From Anaerolineaceae bacterium (GTDB lineage Bacteria > Chloroflexota > Anaerolineae > Anaerolineales > Anaerolineaceae), in NCBI GenBank assembly GCA_003542325.1, contig DPKV01000217.1, forward strand, positions 424-6,691: a stretch of 6,268 nucleotides of DNA, given 5' to 3'. This document shows, one piece after another, positions 1 through 6,268 of this stretch. Numbering within the stretch: position 1 is the first letter of the stretch; each line of letters opens with the position of its first letter. The notes below the pieces were generated by a model that saw nothing but the letters and a program-made list of their open reading frames with translations, did not search any database and had not been told where the DNA came from. Made by a program: the position numbers and the translations under genes.

Positions 1-105
1 TTCTTCCCCGGAGAAGGGCTGACGAAATTTACAACCTTTGACGGCATTCTTTGGGAAGAGGTCTTCCGCACCGGGCAGACCGTCATTTACAGGGTGTTGG
101 ACTAG
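1..105 (+). CDS. C-terminal end of an upstream gene, possibly a DUF2298-type membrane protein (partial)
   Basis: Reading frame 1 is open from the first base to a TAG stop at 103-105 and gives 34 residues; the start lies before the window. The visible peptide begins FFPGEGLTKF and ends in VFRTGQTVIYRVLD. This tail resembles that of the next gene: VFRTGQTVIYRV here against AFEQGTVTIYQV there, with F, G, I, Y and V at matching places, each preceded by a KF pair. From this I infer that it is the end of a paralogous DUF2298/YYY protein or of another membrane glycosyltransferase-like protein with the same kind of C-terminal domain. Only two bases separate its stop from the next ATG, which suggests coupled translation. 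That this frame is coding is fairly secure; the family assignment is tentative because so little is visible. Confidence 0.6.
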   Translation, partial: FFPGEGLTKFTTFDGILWEEVFRTGQTVIYRVLD

Positions 106-107
106 TC

Positions 108-2774
108 ATGCTGGCAGCCTTTTGGTGGGTCCTGGGGACGACCCTGATCGGCTGGTTGTGTCTTCCGCTCACACAGAAAATATGCCGCAACCTGCCCGGA
201 AAGGGGTACGCCTTTTCCCGAGCACTCGGGTTGCTGCTTTGGGGATTTTTCCATTGGTTTCTGGTTTCCATCGGTATATTGAAGAACACCCTGGCGGGAC
301 AAATCATTGTCCTCCTGGCCTTGACGGTTGTTTCAGCGGGAATACTCTATAAATCAGGAATCCGGGATTTTGCCAAGTGGCTGCGCCTGAACTGGCGGCT
401 TGAGCTGACGGTGGAATTGGTATTTCTGATCTCCTTTGCTGCTTTTGCGGTTTTCCGTTCAACGTCACCGGGGATCACCGGGACGGAAAAACCGATGGAA
501 TTGGCCTTCCTGAACGGCATCCTCCGTTCGGAGACCTTCCCGCCCCAGGATCCCTGGTTATCCGACCACAGTATCTCCTACTACTACTTTGGTTATTTAA
601 TGGTGGCGATGCTGACCCGCCTGACCGGTGTGCCGTCGGCTGTGGCGTATAATCTGGCGCAAGCGTTATGGTTTGCGCTGATTGCGGTCGGCGCGTATGG
701 GCTTCTGGCGGAGTTGCTGGCAACCCGCAAACGCTTGGGGAAGATGGGACTACACCACCACCTGCGTTATGCGCTGCTGGCACCGGTCATGCTCCTGCTG
801 GTCAGTAACACTTATGGCTTCCTTGATTCGCTGCATGCCAGAGGGCTGTTAAACGGACAGGATGTGATTGATGGCGGGCAGTCAGGTTTTTGGTCGTGGA
901 TCGGCCAAAAAGGGCTCACCGGGCCGCCAGACCAGCCTCTGACATATATCCCACAAGCGCATGGGGTTGCCACATGGTGGCAGGCTTCCCGGGTGATCTA
1001 TGATGTCAATTACAGCGGGGAAGCGAAGGAAATCATCAGCGAGTTCCCGAACTTCTCCTTTGTGCTGGGAGACCTTCATCCCCATCTTCTGGCTTTGCCA
1101 TTTGCTCTGCTTTCCATCGGCCTGGCGTTTAACTTCCTGCTTTCGCCGCATGAGGAAACACACCTGGCTGGGCGATGGCGGCTGCCGTTCAAGCCGGGGT
1201 GGTTTGTTCTGGATGCAGGCTTGATCGCCTCACTGGCCTTTTTGAACACCTGGGACTGGCCGTTCTATGCAGCCCTTTACGCTGCGGTCTTCTTAGTCCG
1301 CCGGGTCCGGGCGGTCGGGTGGAAAGCGCTCCGGATGGTGGAATTTGTCGCGTTTGGCCTGGGGATGGCGGCGATTGGGGTGATTTGCTATTTACCCTTC
1401 TTCCTGAATTTTGCATCTCAGGCGGGAGGGGTTTTACCCAGCGTGATTTATTCCACCCGCGGGGTGGATTTCTGGATCATGTTCGCCCCCCTCCTGATCC
1501 CTGTTTTCGCCTTCCTGGTGATGAAAAGCCGGCGCCTGGGTAAAGGGAAATATTTTTCAACCGCGGTTTTAATCACCGGTTTGATTCTGGTGGTACTGGC
1601 GGTTTTTTCCGCTTTACTGGCGGTTGTGGCCTCCGGTTTGGGTGAGTTGGGCGACCTGTTTATGTGGAACCTGGGCGCTTCCGGTACATCCATCGGCGAG
1701 GTGTTGTGGGAGGCCCTGCAGCGTCGATTGGCTGCACCGGGTACCTGGCTGACCCTGGGGAGCATGATGACACTATGCCTGGCAGTCCTGATCAAATCGG
1801 GGAAACAGGAGACGGAATCAGACCATCATCCTGCCAACCCCACAGACGGTTTCATCCTATTGTTGATCCTGTGGGGTGTCCTGCTGACGCTCATTCCGGA
1901 ATTTATTTACCTGCTGGATGGGTTTGGCACCCGGATGAACACCATTTTTAAATTTTATTTCCAGGCCTGGCTGCTCTGGTCGATAGCCGGCGCTTATGGG
2001 ATTGCCGCGCTCTGGCAGAACCGTTCAACCCGATTGGAGAATCAGGACCGGGGTTGGTTGGCGGTATTGATTACTTTATCGATTGGGATTGTACTGGTGA
2101 CGGCGATGGAGCCAATGGCGGCTGTGTCCGCTGCAGCCCATACCCGATTTGGTGTCTATTTATTGGATTGGCTGTGGGCGGCCTATGGTATCGGTATCGT
2201 TTTGGGGATGATCTGGATGGGGTTCCGCCGCCGGTGGGGCGGTATGGTGCAAATCCTGGTGGTGATGGGCTTGACCACAGGCTTGATTTACCCTGCCCTG
2301 GCAATCCCGGACCGGGCGGATGGTTTCCGGTTTGCTGAAGATTGGACTTTGGACGGCAGTGCGGTTTACCGGCAGAGCGAACCCGATCTCATGGCCGCTG
2401 TCGAGTGGCTTCAAACTGCCGAGCCGGGTGTCCTGGCAGAAGCTGTTGGAACGAATGGCGGCGATTATTCAAGTTATGGGCGGGTATCCATGCTCACCGG
2501 GTTCCAGGCCGTTCTGGGATGGCGCTATCATGAGGAACAATGGCGCGGCGGGAGTGAGGAAATAGGTTCCCGACAGGAAGATTTGGAAATTTTATATGAA
2601 ACCGGGGATTGGGACGCCGCCAAAGGGGTGATTGACATGTATAATATCAGGTATATTTATCTCGGTAACCTGGAACGCGCCACATACGATGTGGAGACGG
2701 AAAAATTTGATCAGCATTTGACTGTGGCGTTCGAGCAGGGGACCGTAACCATCTATCAGGTCAATTCAGACTAA
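108..2774 (+). CDS. DUF2298 / Chlor_Arch_YYY family polytopic membrane protein
   Basis: Integral membrane protein of 888 residues, within the usual 700-900 for single-domain members of this family. I place the start at ATG 108, two bases after the previous stop. An in-frame ATG at 51 would add 19 polar residues overlapping the upstream gene, whereas the chosen start opens directly into a membrane segment (MLAAFWWVLG). Roughly 16-18 hydrophobic segments run to about residue 733. Family motifs: GTEKPMELAFLNGILRS (125-141), FPPQDPW (144-150), YYYFGY (158-163, which gives the family its name), EFPNFSFVLGDLHPH (312-326), NTWDWPFY (380-387) and GTRMNTIFKFYFQAW (607-621). A polar domain follows from about 740, with EAVGTNGGDYSSYGRVS (778-794) and LGWRYHEEQWRG (803-814), and the protein ends TVTIYQVNSD. 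Biochemical function is unknown. The many-pass topology with conserved acidic loop residues recalls GT-C glycosyltransferases, so a role in lipid-linked sugar transfer is plausible inference only. The family call is firm. Confidence 0.9.
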   Translation: MLAAFWWVLGTTLIGWLCLPLTQKICRNLPGKGYAFSRALGLLLWGFFHWFLVSIGILKNTLAGQIIVLLALTVVSAGILYKSGIRDFAKWLRLNWRLELTVELVFLISFAAFAVFRSTSPGITGTEKPMELAFLNGILRSETFPPQDPWLSDHSISYYYFGYLMVAMLTRLTGVPSAVAYNLAQALWFALIAVGAYGLLAELLATRKRLGKMGLHHHLRYALLAPVMLLLVSNTYGFLDSLHARGLLNGQDVIDGGQSGFWSWIGQKGLTGPPDQPLTYIPQAHGVATWWQASRVIYDVNYSGEAKEIISEFPNFSFVLGDLHPHLLALPFALLSIGLAFNFLLSPHEETHLAGRWRLPFKPGWFVLDAGLIASLAFLNTWDWPFYAALYAAVFLVRRVRAVGWKALRMVEFVAFGLGMAAIGVICYLPFFLNFASQAGGVLPSVIYSTRGVDFWIMFAPLLIPVFAFLVMKSRRLGKGKYFSTAVLITGLILVVLAVFSALLAVVASGLGELGDLFMWNLGASGTSIGEVLWEALQRRLAAPGTWLTLGSMMTLCLAVLIKSGKQETESDHHPANPTDGFILLLILWGVLLTLIPEFIYLLDGFGTRMNTIFKFYFQAWLLWSIAGAYGIAALWQNRSTRLENQDRGWLAVLITLSIGIVLVTAMEPMAAVSAAAHTRFGVYLLDWLWAAYGIGIVLGMIWMGFRRRWGGMVQILVVMGLTTGLIYPALAIPDRADGFRFAEDWTLDGSAVYRQSEPDLMAAVEWLQTAEPGVLAEAVGTNGGDYSSYGRVSMLTGFQAVLGWRYHEEQWRGGSEEIGSRQEDLEILYETGDWDAAKGVIDMYNIRYIYLGNLERATYDVETEKFDQHLTVAFEQGTVTIYQVNSD

Positions 2775-2793
2775 AGTAATCACCGATTAAGCC

Positions 2794-4494
2794 ATGAATC
2801 AATCCAAACAAACCCACTTGCATCTTTATCTCCTCCTGGGGGCATTGATCGTAGCCCTGGGACTGCGGCTCATCCGGCTGGCGCACCTGCCCCTTGATGA
2901 TGGCGAAGCCGCTTTGGCGCTGCAAGCGCTGGCTGCCGCCAGGGGGTCCGATACGGTCTTCGGGGCATTTCCGGCCTATGTGGGTCTGACAGGATTGGGC
3001 TTTAAGTTCTTTTCGGATACCGATTTCCTGGCGCGCTTTTGGCCGGCACTGGTTGGGGCATTGATCGTCTTCGTACCGCAGCTTTTCCGAAAGTGGATCG
3101 GCCGTTGGCCTGCGACCCTTCTGTCCATCGTATTGGCGGTTACCCCGGAAATGGTGGGTTTGTCCCGGATCATCGGGTCGCCAATGATGGCTTTTATTTT
3201 CCTGCTCCTGGCGGCGGGGTTATTTCTCAACCGGAAACCGGGATTTTCCGGCATCGCACTGGCTCTGGCTTTGATGAGTGGGGAAGGGTTCTGGATGGGT
3301 GCTGTGATCCTTGGGGTCAGCGCAGGACTTTCGGAATGGCTGTTCAATCTCTCTGCTGTCCTGGACCTGTCCGAGATAGAGGACAGGAAATCCTTCTGGA
3401 CTACGTTCGGACTGGCCTTTGGCGCGGCGATCCTGCTGGTGGGCACCGGTTTCTTTATGGCCCCCGCCAACCTGGGCGGGGTGTTTGCCGGCCTGGTGAA
3501 TTTCATCCGTGGGTTTGCCCTGTCCAGCGGAACGCCATTGGTTCATTATTTCCTGGTCCTGATAGGATATACGAGCGAAGCGCTTCTCATTGGGCTGATC
3601 GGCAGCATCCGGACAATTTCGACAAAGAGCAAGCTGGACATCTTTTTGACCATCTGGTGGCTGGTGGGATTGACGTTTATTATCCTTTACCCGGCAGGGG
3701 GATCAGCGGAGTTGATCTGGGTGACCCTTCCGCTCTGGGTGTTGACCATTCGGGTGATGTTCTTTGCCTGGCGGACGCCAGGGGAATACCGTTTTGTGAT
3801 GGCGGTCACGGCAATCGCTGTTGTGATCGTTTTGGCTTTCATACTGTTGGCTTTCCGCGGGTTGATCAATGCGCCTTTTGCACAGGGGTATAACTGGAAT
3901 TTCCTGCTTGCGATCGTTGGCGGGGGGGTCCTGTTAGTGGCCATCGTGGTGCTGGTCTGGCTGGGGTGGTCGCAGGAAGCCGGACTTTCCGGGCTTTTGG
4001 CCGGATTGTCTATCGTCTTCATGCTGGGTCTGTTTGCATTGAGCGTCCATTCGACCGGATTGGCCCCGGAGACCTCGGTTGAACTCTGGTATCCTGACCG
4101 GGACCGGGTTTCCACTGAATGGCTGCGAATCGAAATGGATCGGGTCATTGACTGGAATACGAGTGGTCAGGGCGCAGTGGAGATTGCCGTTTCCGATTAC
4201 GATGTGCCAAGTATGCGCTGGTTCCTTCGGAATGATCCATCCGTTGTTTTTGTTCCCTATCTCCCACTGGTTTCCCAACCGGGGATCCTGATTACCGGTA
4301 TTGAAGAAAATCCCGGGATTGCCTCCAGTTACCGCGGACAGGACCTGGTTTGGTCGCAGGAAGTTGTCTGGTCAGCCGTAACACCGGTGCAATATTTGAG
4401 CTGGCTGCTTATCCGGGATGCTCCTCTGGTGGACCATCAGATCATCTTGTGGGTGCGAACGGACCTGATGCCGGATTATCAAATTTTAAATTAA
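2794..4494 (+). CDS. GT39-like (PMT/ArnT-type) membrane glycosyltransferase-like protein
   Basis: Membrane protein of 566 residues. The start is constrained: an in-frame TAA lies at 2788-2790, so ATG 2794 is the first possible codon, although no good ribosome binding site precedes it. After a short polar N-terminus there is a membrane segment at about 10-28, then a first loop with the acidic cluster LPLDDGEAALALQAL (32-46), where GT39/PMT enzymes carry their catalytic DE pair. Next come ARFWPALVGAL (80-90) and LSRIIGSPMMAF (123-134), matching the pattern of conserved GT39 arginines. About ten further hydrophobic segments follow up to about 417. The rest is a polar domain, presumably outside the cell, with ELWYPDRDRVSTEWL (430-444), TPVQYLSWLLIRDAP (530-544) and ILWVRTDL (551-558). 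The family would move sugar from a polyprenyl-phosphate donor to an acceptor. The protein also resembles TIGR03663 (Agl23-like) proteins, known as neighbours of DUF2298 genes, but I do not see the HGP tripeptide I recall for that family. Activity and substrate are unproven. Confidence 0.75.
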   Translation: MNQSKQTHLHLYLLLGALIVALGLRLIRLAHLPLDDGEAALALQALAAARGSDTVFGAFPAYVGLTGLGFKFFSDTDFLARFWPALVGALIVFVPQLFRKWIGRWPATLLSIVLAVTPEMVGLSRIIGSPMMAFIFLLLAAGLFLNRKPGFSGIALALALMSGEGFWMGAVILGVSAGLSEWLFNLSAVLDLSEIEDRKSFWTTFGLAFGAAILLVGTGFFMAPANLGGVFAGLVNFIRGFALSSGTPLVHYFLVLIGYTSEALLIGLIGSIRTISTKSKLDIFLTIWWLVGLTFIILYPAGGSAELIWVTLPLWVLTIRVMFFAWRTPGEYRFVMAVTAIAVVIVLAFILLAFRGLINAPFAQGYNWNFLLAIVGGGVLLVAIVVLVWLGWSQEAGLSGLLAGLSIVFMLGLFALSVHSTGLAPETSVELWYPDRDRVSTEWLRIEMDRVIDWNTSGQGAVEIAVSDYDVPSMRWFLRNDPSVVFVPYLPLVSQPGILITGIEENPGIASSYRGQDLVWSQEVVWSAVTPVQYLSWLLIRDAPLVDHQIILWVRTDLMPDYQILN

Positions 4495-4509
4495 AAGGAC
4501 GGAACAGGA
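4495..4509 (+). promoter_or_regulatory. Ribosome binding site region for cmk
   Basis: Two purine-rich candidates lie in the 18-base gap before the cmk ATG: AAGGA at 4495-4499, 13 bases from the start, and AGGA at 4506-4509, 3 bases from the start. Neither spacing is ideal. They support initiation at 4513, and no other in-frame start codon exists after the TAA at 4492-4494. No promoter is visible in the gap. Confidence 0.45.
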
Positions 4510-4512
4510 TTA

Positions 4513-5193
4513 ATGGGACGACCGACAACAATTGCCATTGACGGACCGGCCGCCTCAGGGAAATCCACCCTGGGCGCTTTGCTGGCCGATGACCTGGGAT
4601 ACCTCTATTTCGATACGGGTGTGATGTATCGGGCGGTGACCCTGGCTGCGCTGCAACGTGGTCTCTCAATCGATGATGAGGCCGCAGTCGGTGACTTGGC
4701 CCGACAGGTGTGCATCGACGTCCGACCGCCATCAGTGGCGGATGGCCGGGCGTATGATGTGCTTCTGGATGGCCAGGACGTCACCTGGGCGATCCGGACG
4801 GACGCTGTCAACGCACATGTTTCACCCGTCTCGACGTATGCCGCCGTCCGCAAGGCGATGACCGATCAACAGCGCCGAATTGCCCATGAACAACCGGTGG
4901 TTATGGTCGGTCGGGACATCGGCACCGTGGTCGTGCCGGAAGCCGATCTTAAGATTTTTCTGGACGCCTCCGTTGAGATCAGAGCGGAAAGGCGTTATCA
5001 GGAAATGGTCAGCCGTGGCGAACACCCGGATTTTGATGTTGTCCTGGCTTCATTGCGCAAACGGGACCGGATTGATTCGAGCCGCGCCATTGCTCCCCTG
5101 AAACCGGCGGAAGACGCCGTGGTGATCTGCGCGGATGACCTGAGTATTCTGGAAGTGTTGCAAAAAGCAAAGGAATTGGTGAACCATGTGTGA
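4513..5193 (+). CDS. cmk: Cytidylate kinase (CMP/dCMP kinase)
   Basis: Cytosolic enzyme of 226 residues, the normal size for bacterial Cmk. It transfers the gamma-phosphate of ATP to CMP or dCMP, giving CDP/dCDP for nucleic acid and CDP-lipid synthesis. The P-loop GPAASGKST is at 11-19, followed by the substrate-side motif DTGVMYRA (34-41). The NMP-binding insert typical of bacterial Cmk, spanning roughly 60-105, includes VSPVSTYAAVR (103-113). GRDIGTVVVPEADLKIFLDA (133-152) is the family signature, and the lid carries the arginines of RKRDRIDSSRAIAPLKPAED (182-201). All expected catalytic elements are present, so it should be active. The gene sits 18 bases after the GT39-like gene and overlaps the next gene by 8 bases. 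This differs from the frequent bacterial pairing of cmk with rpsA or plsC upstream or downstream. Nothing suggests frameshift or truncation. Confidence 0.97.
   Translation: MGRPTTIAIDGPAASGKSTLGALLADDLGYLYFDTGVMYRAVTLAALQRGLSIDDEAAVGDLARQVCIDVRPPSVADGRAYDVLLDGQDVTWAIRTDAVNAHVSPVSTYAAVRKAMTDQQRRIAHEQPVVMVGRDIGTVVVPEADLKIFLDASVEIRAERRYQEMVSRGEHPDFDVVLASLRKRDRIDSSRAIAPLKPAEDAVVICADDLSILEVLQKAKELVNHV
5169..5174 (+). promoter_or_regulatory. Ribosome binding site for the C69 peptidase gene
   Basis: AAAGGA lies inside the 3' end of cmk, 11 bases before ATG 5186. The start codon lies within ATGTGTGA, so the cmk stop (TGA 5191-5193) is inside the first codons of the next gene. This fits coupled translation, in which ribosomes finishing cmk can begin the peptidase. 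Confidence 0.5.
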
Positions 5194-6268
5194 TACTTTT
5201 GTGGCCCTTTCGAACGTCACCCGGGATGGGTCGGTTATCCTTGCCAAAAACAGCGACCGGCATCCCAATGAAGCGCATGAACTTCTCCTCATCCCGCATG
5301 CGAAACACGCGGCGGGGGAGCAGGTGGAATGCACCTATATCAGCATTCCGCAGGTCAGTGAGACTTATTCAGTCCTGTTGTCCAAACCTTTCTGGATTTG
5401 GGGTGCGGAAATGGGCGCAAACGAACATGGGGTGGCAATCGGCAACGAAGCGGTCTTCACAAAAGTTCCTTATGACAAGGAACCGGGGTTGATCGGGATG
5501 GATTTTCTGCGGTTGGCGCTGGAAAGAGCCGCATCCGCAGACGAAGCCCTGGAAGTCATTATTGATCTGCTGGAAACCTACGGCCAGGGTGGGAACTCTG
5601 GCCTGCACCCGCTCTATTATCACAACAGTTTCCTGATCGCGGACCGCAAGGCTGCCTGGGTGCTGGAAACCGCGGGCAGGCATTGGGCAGCGGAGAAAGT
5701 TGTGGATGTGCGGTCAATTTCCAACCTGATCACGATTGGTAAAACCTGGGACAGGGCCTCGGATGACCTGGTGACGCACGCTGTCCAAAGCGGCTGGTGT
5801 AAGCGTGCTGAGGATTTTGACTTTGGCGGCTGCTATAGCGACTTTCTGTACACAACGTTTGCTGCCGGCCGGCACCGTTTCTGCCGGACGAGAGATGGGT
5901 TGCAGGCCAGGAAGGGCGAGATCGATGTGCCCTTTGCCATGCAGTTACTGCGTGACCACGGACCGGATGCGGATGAGGACTGGATCCCCGGCAAGGGGAT
6001 CACCGGTGCGGAAGTCTGTGCGCATGCCAGCTTTGGCCCAATCCGGAGCAGCCAATCCGTCGGGTCCATGGTGTCTCACCTTACTGAGGATGGCGATACC
6101 CACTGGCTGACCGGCACCTCCGCCCCCTGCCTCTCGACATTCAAACCCGTCTGGATGGATAGCGGACTGCCGGATCTGGGTCCGCATCCAACTGCGACCT
6201 ATAATGAGCAGACAGTATGGTGGCGGCATGAAAACCTGCACCGCGAGGTTTTGAAAGATTACGCAACG
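5186..6268 (+). CDS. Secernin-like C69 family peptidase / Ntn-hydrolase (3' end outside window)
   Basis: Frame 2 is open from ATG 5186 to the last base with no stop, giving 361 residues; family members are commonly about 400 or more, so a short C-terminal part is missing. The protein starts MCDTFVALSN. Loss of Met1 would expose Cys2, the expected nucleophile of this N-terminal nucleophile hydrolase class. Other conserved blocks are AKNSDRHPNEA (20-30), WGAEMGANEHGVAIGNEAVF (72-91), GMDFLRLALERA (104-115), YGQGGNSG (132-139), YHNSFLIAD (145-153), SISNLITIG (177-185), SSQSVGSMVS (288-297) and WLTGTSAPCLSTFKPV (307-322). No signal peptide or membrane segment is seen, so it is probably cytosolic. 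Family C69 includes dipeptidases and acyl-amide hydrolases, while the activity of secernins themselves is poorly defined, so the true substrate cannot be read from sequence. Overlap with cmk suggests co-expression rather than a shared pathway. The family call is strong and the exact reaction uncertain. Confidence 0.9.
   Translation, partial: MCDTFVALSNVTRDGSVILAKNSDRHPNEAHELLLIPHAKHAAGEQVECTYISIPQVSETYSVLLSKPFWIWGAEMGANEHGVAIGNEAVFTKVPYDKEPGLIGMDFLRLALERAASADEALEVIIDLLETYGQGGNSGLHPLYYHNSFLIADRKAAWVLETAGRHWAAEKVVDVRSISNLITIGKTWDRASDDLVTHAVQSGWCKRAEDFDFGGCYSDFLYTTFAAGRHRFCRTRDGLQARKGEIDVPFAMQLLRDHGPDADEDWIPGKGITGAEVCAHASFGPIRSSQSVGSMVSHLTEDGDTHWLTGTSAPCLSTFKPVWMDSGLPDLGPHPTATYNEQTVWWRHENLHREVLKDYAT

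Noticed and set aside
51..107. N-terminal extension of the YYY protein from the in-frame ATG at 51
   Set aside because: It overlaps the end of the upstream gene by 55 bases, gives a polar Arg/His-rich lead unlike the family, and the ATG at 108 directly precedes the first membrane segment.
3366..3387. Inverted repeat CCTGTCC / GGACAGG with an 8-base loop
   Set aside because: It lies in the middle of the GT39-like gene, has only a 7-base stem and no T run after it, so it is not a terminator; it can be explained by the codons for a Leu-Ser-Glu-Ile-Glu-Asp-Arg stretch.
2976..3506. Minus-strand open frame of 176 codons opposite the GT39-like gene
   Set aside because: Basic, Pro/Ser/Arg-rich product without a domain, fully antisense to a well-supported gene.
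3039..3893. Open frame of 284 codons on the plus strand inside the GT39-like gene
   Set aside because: Its product is Gly/Pro/Arg/Asp-rich with no recognisable domain, and it lies wholly within a gene whose own frame shows membrane segments and family motifs. It is a shadow of GC-rich coding sequence.
5864..5873. Ten-base palindrome GCCGGCCGGC
   Set aside because: Inside the C69 coding frame (Ala-Gly-Arg codons) and the kind of palindrome expected by chance in GC-rich DNA; no second copy was noticed.
1..6268. Mobile element, phage, CRISPR or defence system
   Set aside because: No transposase, integrase, repeat array, terminal repeats or nuclease motifs were seen on either strand; every long supported frame belongs to the membrane pair, cmk, the C69 hydrolase or the upstream gene tail.

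Overview
The window is a single block of plus-strand protein genes with almost no spacing: the last 34 codons of an upstream gene, a large multi-spanning membrane protein of the DUF2298 / 'Chlor_Arch_YYY' family, a second membrane protein resembling the GT39 (dolichyl-phosphate-mannose-protein mannosyltransferase-like) family, cytidylate kinase (cmk), and the first 361 codons of a secernin-like peptidase of family C69. Gaps between genes are 2, 19 and 18 bases, and the last pair overlaps by 8 bases. I see no rRNA, tRNA, CRISPR array, insertion sequence, terminator or convincing internal promoter, and no gene-free stretch longer than 19 bases. The layout reads as part of one operon that starts before and ends after the window.

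The organism is most likely a member of the Chloroflexota, probably class Anaerolineae. This is inferred from the DUF2298/YYY protein next to a GT39-like protein, a pairing known mainly from Chloroflexi and some Archaea, and from a bacterial-type cmk. Base composition is moderately GC-rich and looks even across all genes, so nothing suggests recent transfer of one part.

Region by region. Positions 1-105 hold the C-terminus of a gene whose tail resembles the tail of the next gene, so it may be a second, tandem DUF2298-type protein. Positions 108-2774 encode the 888-residue YYY protein. It has many transmembrane segments, family motifs in loops (GTEKPMELAF, YYYFGY, GDLHPH, NTWDWPFY, GTRMNTIFKFY) and a polar C-terminal domain. 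Positions 2794-4494 encode a 566-residue GT39-like membrane protein with an acidic first-loop motif and a polar C-terminal domain. Positions 4513-5193 encode cytidylate kinase, and 5186 to the window end a C69 family hydrolase with cysteine at position 2.

The first two or three genes probably act together at the membrane, perhaps in moving a sugar from a lipid carrier to an acceptor outside the cell; that is inference from fold and neighbourhood, and the substrate is unknown. cmk (CMP/dCMP phosphorylation) and the C69 hydrolase look like housekeeping or accessory enzymes sharing the transcript. The membrane pair is the least understood and most interesting part of the window.
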